Shown here: piece after piece, positions 1 to 5,474 of the stretch
Layout: the number at the start of each line of letters is the position of its first letter
Numbering within the stretch: the first letter of the stretch is position 1
Origin: CAZDML01 sp964506645
GTDB taxonomy: Bacteria; Elusimicrobiota; Elusimicrobia; 2-01-FULL-59-12
Assembly (NCBI GenBank): GCA_964506645.1
Contig: CAZDML010000121.1
Span: forward strand, 1-6,177
Length of the DNA: 6,177 bases
Direction: 5' to 3'
Program-made: the position numbers and the translations under genes
Notes under the pieces: model-generated
Told to the model about the DNA's origin: nothing
Seen by the model: only the letters and a program-made list of their open reading frames with translations
Databases searched by the model: none

Positions 1-632
1 TTTTTACCGCGCAATGTTTCGGCCTGCAAATTGACTTCAAAGGCATAGACGGATTGAGATTCTTGTTCGTGTTTCGACCAACTGCAGAGCACGCTATAAA
101 GCCCGGTGGGTTGGCGTTCAAAATGCCAGTCTGGATCGATACGCTTTTCTTGGAAATATTGATGCAGGCTCACGTATTGGCTGGTAGGCGGCAGCGTGTA
201 ATTCTCAATGAGACGTTGAGCCGTTTCTTGCTCCTGGCCAAATTCTTTAATTTCTGCATTCTGATACCAATGATAGTATCCACCCCCGACAAAAAGCAGG
301 GCGACTAACGCCCACACAAAAACCGACCCATGCGATGTTGGAGCTGCAGGCGGGGGGATAATGGTGACTCGAGAAGGCCGATGCGCCTTTGTAGCTTTCG
401 GAGCGGCTTTCGGTGTCGTGTCTTTCAGGCTTGGCTCGTAGACCTGGTCAACCACTTTGAATATGCGGGCTAGCTCTGGGATGTCCGCAGAACTTTGCCA
501 GTCGCGCGGCTGTCCCGAGGCATCGTCCAGACAAACCTGAGCATTGCGCGAAAAGCCGCGCACCTTGATGAGATCATCAAGCTCATAAGGCCCCATCACT
601 TGATCATTGATATAGACCCAATAGCGCGACAT
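1..632 (-). CDS. GYF_2-like domain single-pass membrane protein, 3' end cut by the window
   Basis: The reading frame starts at ATG (632-630) and stays open for 210 codons to the left edge, so the C-terminus is missing. Residues 3-60 resemble a GYF_2 (DUF4339-type) domain: RYWVYIND, then GPYELDDL, VC, DW and a closing IPELA. In this family the fold is thought to bind proteins or peptides. Residues 61-102 are a Pro/Ala/Lys-rich linker. Residues about 103-123 (FVWALVALLFVGGGYY) form one membrane helix, and no cleavable signal peptide is seen. I infer that the N-terminus is cytoplasmic and residues 124 onward lie outside. This outer part (from about EFGQEQETAQRLIE) matches no family I recognise, but its end (LYSV, then YAFEVNLQAETLRG) loosely parallels the C-terminal domain of the upstream gene. 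The start overlaps the upstream stop in TAATG and has a strong AAGGAG site, indicating translational coupling in one operon. The function is unknown; the GYF_2 call is by motif only. Confidence 0.85.
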   Translation of the reverse strand, partial: MSRYWVYINDQVMGPYELDDLIKVRGFSRNAQVCLDDASGQPRDWQSSADIPELARIFKVVDQVYEPSLKDTTPKAAPKATKAHRPSRVTIIPPPAAPTSHGSVFVWALVALLFVGGGYYHWYQNAEIKEFGQEQETAQRLIENYTLPPTSQYVSLHQYFQEKRIDPDWHFERQPTGLYSVLCSWSKHEQESQSVYAFEVNLQAETLRGK

Positions 633-2455
633 TAGACAGCTCCTTTTTTCTTGCTAGTGTCCTGTAGCGGCGCTGTCCAACCTAACAGAGGGGAGAAATT
701 ATAGGCTTTGGCCACATTCGTCAAATTCTTTTCTGGATACCGCGAGCGGAAATACTGAATCGTTTTCTGGACCTTCATTTGTGCCGTAAACAACGCGGCC
801 TGAAGCGCCTCTTTTTCTCCCTTATTTTTACCGTGCTTAATAATCATCGCCCGCAGCTTCTGTCGATTTAATTCATCAACGCCCGCCAATAACGTATCAA
901 TATCAGTGGCCATGGCGTTCGGAGCGGAGATGACCATTGCGGAAGGATCAAAGAAATCTCGCTTCGTCTGGTCATCGATGCCCACCACCTGCTTGTATTC
1001 CATATTGGCATGAAATTGGTAGGCCACGTACTGAGTGCGCTCACCATTCCCCTGCAATGCGGTGAAAACAAGATACACGCGATAAAGAGCTCCGTCTTCA
1101 CGTAAAGAAGTCCATCCCAGCTTATCCGGGAGATACAGGCGCTCTCCCGTTTCTGCCGCATGCAGAAGTTCTTTATTGTGCATGCTCTGCATCATAATCT
1201 TCGCGTTTTCAGCTATCGTTCGTTTCCCGCTATAAATTTTTTGCTTCATGACGAGCGAGATGGCCCCTTGCTCCTTCCCATACCAAGGGTCCTTTGACTT
1301 TAAAGAAGTCGTCGTCGGAGCAGGCGTATGAATAGGTGCCTGGGCTTCGGTCTGTTTCGCCAATGGCTTCATCGTTGGCACAACAACGGGCTTTTGCGGA
1401 ACCTGTTTCATAGACGTGGGCTTCTTGACCACAACGAGTTTCGGTGCCTGTTTAGCTTTCATTTTTTTTCCAGGAACCTGTGTCTTGACCGCCGGAGGAA
1501 CCGCTTTTAGCATCTTGACCACGGGCGGCCGGGGCAGGGGATGGTTTTTCATGACTTCTTGAATCGCGGAGCGTGATGTGTATCGGTCAAGAAACACATA
1601 AAATGCGCCGACGATAAACGACACAAAAATCACAGACCCAAAAATCCACCGCCACCCAAAAAGCTTTTTCTCAGGTTCCAGCTCAAGCGGCGGAAGCACT
1701 GGTGCTTCTTCGACGTCCACATGCTCAACTGTTTCTATGGACAGCGCTGGAACCGCTGGCTCAAGTAGAGTACTCGGCTCTTCAAAAGCATCCTCGCTAG
1801 ATATCTCTGGCGTAGGCACTTCCGGCTCTGAAACTGTAGGTGCCGTTGTGCCAAGCATTTCCCGCAACGACATCCAATCAGCGGGCGACTCCAGCATCGG
1901 TGACGGACGCCAGGGCTGGGGCTCGACATCGATTTCGGGAGTGAGCTGCTCTTCGGGTTCACGGGACCCTTCTTCAACCGCCTCTTCTTCAATGAAAGAG
2001 AGGTCTGGCGTGGAGGAAACCGTGCTACCGTTTGCAGAAGGTTTTACAGTTTCAGCAGGAACCTCGACAGGATAAATTACCCCGAAACGAAATGGAGTAG
2101 AGAGAATCGGCGGAAGGGCCAGATCCTCGATGGCCGCAGGAGGATCCATGGGTTTAAAAGAATAGGATGCCGACGTGTCAGAACCTCCGAAGGTTTGCTG
2201 CCCTGGAGAATCTCCAAAAAACTCACCCTGGACAGTCGAAATGCTCGGAGGTTGGCTGGGCGGAGGCGGAGGAGGCATGTTTTGCGTTACCGCCTGAAAA
2301 AAGCAGGCCAATTCGGGGACATGCTGCACGGTAACCCAGTCTTGGCTTTCTTCAGGACAAACCATGAGCTCCGGCGTAAATGCGCGCAAAGTGACCAATT
2401 CGGTGGGTTCGAATGGCCCCTGCACGAGATCGTTCCAATACATCCAATATCGCAC
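632..2455 (-). CDS. GYF_2-like domain membrane protein with long Pro-rich and Lys/Pro-rich linkers
   Basis: The product is 607 residues from the GTG at 2455. I prefer this start because VRYWMYWND then aligns with MSRYWVYIND at the start of the downstream paralogue. A longer frame opening with TTG at 2512 adds 19 residues with no counterpart. Residues 2-52 are GYF_2-like (RYWMYWND, GPFEPTEL, VC, DW, VPELA). Residues 61-70 are a polyproline run. Residues about 130-262 are an acidic, Pro/Ser/Glu-rich and probably disordered linker. Residues 270-289 (WIFGSVIFVSFIVGAFYVFL) are the only membrane helix. Residues 290-387 are a strikingly basic Lys/Pro/Val linker. Residues about 389-493 form an unrecognised mixed domain (GWTSLREDGALYRVYLVF, then YVAYQFHANMEYKQVVGID). 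Residues about 516-586 look helical. I infer a bitopic protein with a cytoplasmic N-terminus and an outer C-terminus, reminiscent in layout, not homology, of TonB-like spanning linkers. It is first in a two-gene operon and divergent from nadE. The function is unknown. Confidence 0.85.
   Translation of the reverse strand: MRYWMYWNDLVQGPFEPTELVTLRAFTPELMVCPEESQDWVTVQHVPELACFFQAVTQNMPPPPPPSQPPSISTVQGEFFGDSPGQQTFGGSDTSASYSFKPMDPPAAIEDLALPPILSTPFRFGVIYPVEVPAETVKPSANGSTVSSTPDLSFIEEEAVEEGSREPEEQLTPEIDVEPQPWRPSPMLESPADWMSLREMLGTTAPTVSEPEVPTPEISSEDAFEEPSTLLEPAVPALSIETVEHVDVEEAPVLPPLELEPEKKLFGWRWIFGSVIFVSFIVGAFYVFLDRYTSRSAIQEVMKNHPLPRPPVVKMLKAVPPAVKTQVPGKKMKAKQAPKLVVVKKPTSMKQVPQKPVVVPTMKPLAKQTEAQAPIHTPAPTTTSLKSKDPWYGKEQGAISLVMKQKIYSGKRTIAENAKIMMQSMHNKELLHAAETGERLYLPDKLGWTSLREDGALYRVYLVFTALQGNGERTQYVAYQFHANMEYKQVVGIDDQTKRDFFDPSAMVISAPNAMATDIDTLLAGVDELNRQKLRAMIIKHGKNKGEKEALQAALFTAQMKVQKTIQYFRSRYPEKNLTNVAKAYNFSPLLGWTAPLQDTSKKKGAV
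640..645 (-). promoter_or_regulatory. Strong Shine-Dalgarno site of the downstream GYF_2 gene
   Basis: AAGGAG lies 7 bases before the ATG at 632, inside the last codons of the upstream gene. It fixes the start of the downstream paralogue. It also shows that this organism uses canonical Shine-Dalgarno initiation at internal operon genes, in contrast to the operon-leading genes in this window, which lack such a site. Confidence 0.85.
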
Positions 2456-2458
2456 GAT

Positions 2459-2489
2459 ATTATCTATGCGAAACTGTACGCAATTGCAA
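2459..2489 (-). promoter_or_regulatory. Possible promoter of the GYF_2 operon
   Basis: On the minus strand the hexamer TTGCAA (2489-2484) precedes an AT-rich box reading TAGATAAT (2466-2459). Taken as GATAAT the spacer is 19 bases; taken as TAGATA it is 17. Both readings put the transcript start within a few bases of the GTG at 2455, and no Shine-Dalgarno site is present before that GTG. The exact -10 is ambiguous, so this is a weak call. Because TTGCAA is its own reverse complement, the same six bases also serve as the -35 of the nadE promoter. Confidence 0.35.
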
Positions 2490-2513
2490 GGGGAATTTAA
2501 TCCTTGATACAAT
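2484..2513 (+). promoter_or_regulatory. nadE promoter, probably giving a leaderless transcript
   Basis: A sigma-70-like promoter is visible: TTGCAA at 2484-2489, an 18-base spacer, and TACAAT at 2508-2513. The spacer ends in TGA, so a TGN extended -10 is also present. The -10 ends 7 bases before the GTG start at 2521, placing transcription initiation at about 2520-2521. No Shine-Dalgarno sequence precedes the GTG. The promoter assignment rests on hexamer match and spacing only. Confidence 0.6.
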
Positions 2514-2520
2514 GCTGTAA

Positions 2521-4164
2521 GTGAAGATTGCCGCCGCCCAAATCAACCCGACCGTAGGGGATATTTCAGGAAACATGCGTCTGATTTGCCAGGCGCATGC
2601 CCAAGCCCGCAAAAAAAAGGCCGATCTGGTCGTTTTCCCTGAACTTACGCTTACTGGCTACCCGCCGCGAGACCTTCTTGATCAAAAGGCATTTATTGCA
2701 AAAAATCTTGCGGCCTTACGGCAGTTGGCCAGCGATCTCAAGACTGGTCCAGGTGCTTTAATTGGTTTTGTTGATACCAATCCTGCAAAAAATGGACGTC
2801 TCCTCTATAACGCTGCCGCGTTACTCTACCGAGGAAAAATTCAGGCCATTCGTCACAAAAGCTTATTACCTACCTACGATGTTTTCGATGAAGCCCGTTA
2901 TTTTGAACCCGGTCGTGACAATACGCCTATTTCGTTTAAGGGGGTCAAGCTCGGGCTCACCATTTGCGAAGACATGTGGAATGATGATGCATTCTGGCCG
3001 CGGCCGCTCTATCACAAGAATCCGGTAAATGTACTGGCGAACGCCGGCGCACAAATCATCATTAATATGTCATGTTCACCGTTTCATCGAGGAAAGACAC
3101 GCCAGCGCCTGGACCTTATCCGGCGTCACATCAGCACAGTTAAACGCCCTTTTATCTTTGTGAATCAGGTCGGCGGCAACGATGAACTCATCTTTGATGG
3201 GAACAGCCTTATTCTTAGCGAGCATGGCGATATTCTGGCACGAGGCAAAGCGTTCCAGGAAGACTTACTCGTCGTCAATCTTTCCAAAAACAAGGCAACC
3301 CCATGGATCGACACAGACGAAATTGCTGAAATATATGAAGCGCTAGTCTTAGGCCTGCGTGACTATGCACGCAAGTGCCATTTTCAGAAAGTCGTGCTTG
3401 GATTGAGCGGCGGTATTGATTCCGCAGTCACCGCGTGTCTAGCCGTTGCAGCGCTTGGAAAAGCGAACGTAATAGGCGTCTCCATGCCCTCGATGTACTC
3501 TTCTAAAGGCAGTGTAACCGACGCTAAGAAGCTGGCTGACAATGTAGGTATTCGTTTCGTCTCTTTGCCGATTTCGCCTGCCTTCAAAACGATGATAAAA
3601 ACACTGCGCAAACCGTTTTCCGGCTTACGCGCTGATGTGACAGAAGAAAATTTGCAAGCACGCCTGCGCGGCACTCTGCTCATGGCGCTATCCAATAAAT
3701 TTAATGCCCTCTTATTGACCACTGGCAATAAATCGGAACTCTCCATGGGCTATTGCACGCTCTACGGAGACATGAATGGCGGGTTGGCTGTGATCTCAGA
3801 TTTACCCAAAATGACCGTCTATGATTTAGCGCGTTTTATCAATCGAGATGCTGTCATTATCCCGGAAGATTCCATCACCAAAGCACCTTCTGCAGAATTG
3901 CGACCGAATCAGACGGATCAGGATTCACTGCCGCCATATGATGTTTTAGATGGAATTGTGGAGGCCTATATTGAAGAGGGGAAAGACCTTCAGGAAATTA
4001 TGCAGATGGGATTCCCAGAGCCACTTGTTCGCCGTATCCTGTTGGCTATTGATCGCAGTGAATACAAACGCCGTCAGGCCGCACCCGGCCTACGGATTAC
4101 CCCTAAAGCCTATGGAATAGGACGCCGTATGCCGATCGCCAGGGGCGATTTCCGCAACGCTTAG
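2521..4164 (+). CDS. nadE: Glutamine-dependent NAD+ synthetase
   Basis: This is the 547-residue two-domain enzyme that converts nicotinic acid adenine dinucleotide, ATP and glutamine to NAD+, the last step of NAD biosynthesis, in the cytoplasm. Residues 1-265 are a nitrilase-type glutaminase (CN hydrolase) domain. Its family triad is visible as Glu41 (VVFPELTLTGYPPRDLL), Lys113 (IRHKSLLPTYDVFDE) and Cys149 (LTICEDMW). Residues about 270-547 are the ATP-pyrophosphatase synthetase domain: the P-loop SGGIDSA at 296-302, then TTGNKSELSMGY at 400-411, GDMNGGLAVISDLPK at 416-430 and KAPSAELRPNQTDQDSLPPYD at 454-474. The length fits the short bacterial glutamine-dependent class rather than the longer mycobacterial type (about 680 residues) or the ammonia-only NadE (about 270). 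The start is GTG, which gives the expected opening MKIAAAQINPTVGDISGN. No key residue is missing. It is divergent from the GYF_2 operon and convergent with the receiver gene 8 bases downstream, so it is probably monocistronic. Confidence 0.98.
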   Translation: MKIAAAQINPTVGDISGNMRLICQAHAQARKKKADLVVFPELTLTGYPPRDLLDQKAFIAKNLAALRQLASDLKTGPGALIGFVDTNPAKNGRLLYNAAALLYRGKIQAIRHKSLLPTYDVFDEARYFEPGRDNTPISFKGVKLGLTICEDMWNDDAFWPRPLYHKNPVNVLANAGAQIIINMSCSPFHRGKTRQRLDLIRRHISTVKRPFIFVNQVGGNDELIFDGNSLILSEHGDILARGKAFQEDLLVVNLSKNKATPWIDTDEIAEIYEALVLGLRDYARKCHFQKVVLGLSGGIDSAVTACLAVAALGKANVIGVSMPSMYSSKGSVTDAKKLADNVGIRFVSLPISPAFKTMIKTLRKPFSGLRADVTEENLQARLRGTLLMALSNKFNALLLTTGNKSELSMGYCTLYGDMNGGLAVISDLPKMTVYDLARFINRDAVIIPEDSITKAPSAELRPNQTDQDSLPPYDVLDGIVEAYIEEGKDLQEIMQMGFPEPLVRRILLAIDRSEYKRRQAAPGLRITPKAYGIGRRMPIARGDFRNA

Positions 4165-4172
4165 AAAATCAC

Positions 4173-4553
4173 CTAATCTTTTGGATATTTTTCGAGGAAC
4201 TGCTGAATAAGCGAGATGAGATCTTCGATGTCGACTGGCTTCTTGAGATGTGCTACGCGGCTACCGCGTTCGACCGTAGGGTACACAGCCGCCGAAGGAA
4301 CGCTGGTCATAAAAATCACAGGGATACGCTGTGTTGTGGGCAATGTCCGAATGGCCTGAAAAGCGGTCAAACCCGAGCTGATGGGCATAGCCACATCCAA
4401 CACAATCAGGTCAGGATGCTGACTTTCTGCCGCTCGTAACGCCCCTTGACCGTTAGTCGCCTGGATGACACGATAACCACGCTCTTCGAGCTCCTGTTTA
4501 AGAAGTTTGAGCAGAGTCAGGTCATCATCCGCAGTGAGAATGGTGTAGGACAT
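4173..4553 (-). CDS. Stand-alone response-regulator receiver protein
   Basis: This 126-residue protein consists only of a CheY-like receiver domain with no output domain. The acidic Mg-binding pair is Asp9-Asp10 in ILTADDD. The phosphoacceptor is Asp53 in DLIVLDVAMP. The switch Thr83 lies in PVIFMTS and the conserved Lys105 in LKKPVDIEDL. All the catalytic positions expected for phosphorylation by a histidine kinase are therefore present. I chose the ATG at 4553 because MSYTILTADDD is the standard distance from the first strand; a GTG at 4586 would add 11 residues without domain content. No Shine-Dalgarno site precedes the ATG. No kinase is encoded in the window, so the partner is unknown. 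Single-domain receivers usually act by protein contact or in a phosphorelay. The gene is convergent with nadE and divergent from the coiled-coil pair, whose regulation or function it could influence, although this is only positional inference. Confidence 0.93.
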   Translation of the reverse strand: MSYTILTADDDLTLLKLLKQELEERGYRVIQATNGQGALRAAESQHPDLIVLDVAMPISSGLTAFQAIRTLPTTQRIPVIFMTSVPSAAVYPTVERGSRVAHLKKPVDIEDLISLIQQFLEKYPKD

Positions 4554-4560
4554 GGCGACT

Positions 4561-4590
4561 ATCTTAACAAGTTGACATCCTAGCACGCAA
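4561..4590 (-). promoter_or_regulatory. Possible promoter of the receiver gene, probably leaderless
   Basis: On the minus strand, TAAGAT (4566-4561) is preceded by TGT, which forms an extended -10. A poor -35 (TTGCGT, 4590-4585) lies 18 bases upstream. The -10 ends 7 bases before the ATG at 4553, so the transcript should begin at or next to the start codon. The weak -35 keeps confidence low, although an extended -10 can compensate for this. Confidence 0.4.
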
Positions 4591-4600
4591 AAACTATTCT
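4572..4600 (+). promoter_or_regulatory. Promoter of the coiled-coil operon, probably leaderless
   Basis: A perfect -35 TTGACA (4572-4577), a 17-base spacer and TATTCT (4595-4600, four of six consensus bases) form a good sigma-70-like promoter. The -10 ends 6 bases before the ATG at 4607. No usable Shine-Dalgarno site lies between them; the AGG at 4603-4605 is too close to the ATG. This promoter occupies the same DNA as the divergent promoter of the receiver gene. Confidence 0.6.
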
Positions 4601-4606
4601 ATAGGC

Positions 4607-5473
4607 ATGGCTGAAACAACTCTGCCTCCGTATTTTAACCCCACCCAGTTTGCTGACACGCTTGATAAACTCCAAAACGATTTAGCTATTCTTGAGCGTG
4701 AGATCGACCAGGGCCAGCAGGTCTGGCAGATGGTACGTACGCAGGAAGGCCAGGAATGGAACTCAACGCTTGAAGCCAAGCAGAAAACCTGGGAACGAGA
4801 AGAACAGGAATGGCAAGCCCAGAAAAAAGCATACGAACAAAAAATTGTTGAACTGGAAGCTTTTTTCCAGAGTCAGTTAAAAGCAACAGAACAAAATGCC
4901 CTACGTGCCCTCAATGAGCTCGATGGGTCCTGGCAACGAGACAAAACCCTTTGGCAGAACTCTCTCACCCAAAGTCTCTCTGAAGCGCGCAACCGGGAAG
5001 AATCCTGGGACACCCAACGCCAGACATTTGAAGGGACGATTCAACAACTACGTCAGGAAAATCAAGATTTGCGAGTCCAGTTGGTGGCTTCAGAACAACA
5101 TCGCGAACAACTCCAGAAGGAATGGAACCATATCCAGCAGCAGCTTGCTCAGTATGAACAAGAAAAAACAGCCTGGCAACAATCTCTTGGTTCACGGATG
5201 AACGAATACAGCAACCGAGAACAGCAGTGGGCCGTCCATCATCAGAACCAAGACATGGTCATCCGCCAACTCCAAGAACAAATCAATGAACTCCAAGGAC
5301 GTCTCCATCAACACGAACAAAAAAGATCGGCTCCGATTGAGACCTATGTTAATTCGCTAGAGTCTCAAGTCTCTGCCCTTAACGATTTCATTCGCCAACA
5401 TATCCCCGCACAGCCGTCTCATCCGTTACGACGCAAGTCTGATTTCCTCAGCGTCGCCAAGAAGCTACCTTAA
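4607..5473 (+). CDS. Trp/Gln/Glu-rich coiled-coil protein with a three-copy internal repeat
   Basis: This 288-residue protein has no signal peptide or membrane helix and is probably cytoplasmic. Residues 1-15 (Pro-containing, PPYFNPTQF) precede a nearly continuous heptad-like helix over about 16-265, very rich in Gln, Glu and Trp. The helix has three related segments, each with Trp-Trp spacing of 18, then Ile 11 and Leu 14 residues after the second Trp (W51/W69/I80/L83, W116/W134/I145/L148 and W190/W208/I219/L222). The tail from about 266 (IPAQPSHPLRRKSDF, then VAKKLP) is Pro-containing and basic. I recognise no family; scaffold, cytoskeletal or secretion-accessory roles would all fit such a helix. 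It heads an operon with a second coiled-coil gene one base downstream and is divergent from the receiver gene. It is certain as a gene and unknown in function. Confidence 0.88.
   Translation: MAETTLPPYFNPTQFADTLDKLQNDLAILEREIDQGQQVWQMVRTQEGQEWNSTLEAKQKTWEREEQEWQAQKKAYEQKIVELEAFFQSQLKATEQNALRALNELDGSWQRDKTLWQNSLTQSLSEARNREESWDTQRQTFEGTIQQLRQENQDLRVQLVASEQHREQLQKEWNHIQQQLAQYEQEKTAWQQSLGSRMNEYSNREQQWAVHHQNQDMVIRQLQEQINELQGRLHQHEQKRSAPIETYVNSLESQVSALNDFIRQHIPAQPSHPLRRKSDFLSVAKKLP
4757..5272 (+). repeat. Region holding three diverged copies of a Trp-centred coiled-coil repeat
   Basis: The protein-level repeat units lie at 4757-4855, 4952-5050 and 5174-5272, each 33 codons and aligned without gaps. 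Starts are 65 and then 74 codons apart. Each unit begins with Trp, and copies 2 and 3 continue with WQNSL and WQQSL against WNSTL in copy 1. Each carries an Arg-Glu-rich stretch before a second Trp (REEQEW, NREESW, NREQQW) and closes with Ile-x-x-Leu. Copies 2 and 3 are the closest pair. The DNA itself is diverged, so this is an old internal duplication or strong structural convergence, not a recent tandem repeat. Confidence 0.65.
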
Positions 5474-5474
5474 C

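Noticed and set aside
54..308. Plus-strand frame of 84 codons at the left end
   Set aside because: It is antisense to a membrane protein whose domain and paralogue support the minus-strand reading, and its translation resembles no protein family.
1737..2075. Plus-strand Ser/Gly-rich frame of 112 codons
   Set aside because: It is the antisense image of the Glu/Pro/Ser-rich linker of the large GYF_2 protein and has no start signals or domain.
2210..2285. Purine-rich GGCGGAGGCGGAGGAGG tract as a regulatory or ribosome-binding element on the plus strand
   Set aside because: It simply encodes the polyproline run of the minus-strand protein, and no plausible plus-strand gene follows.
2195..2500. 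Plus-strand Arg-rich frame of 101 codons upstream of nadE
   Set aside because: It runs opposite the conserved GYF_2-like domain and ends inside the promoter region; its composition is that expected of an antisense frame.
4134..4150. Hairpin ATCGCC-AGG-GGCGAT as a terminator of nadE
   Set aside because: The stem is only 6 bp, lies within the coding sequence and is not followed by a U-rich tract, so it is probably incidental.
4554..4586. N-terminal extension of the receiver from a GTG at 4586
   Set aside because: The added 11 residues carry no domain content, and the ATG at 4553 starts exactly at the usual beginning of a receiver.
4686..5201. Several overlapping frames on both strands inside the first coiled-coil gene
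   Set aside because: They are shadows of a long frame with strong heptad and repeat structure, and none has a recognisable motif or start context.
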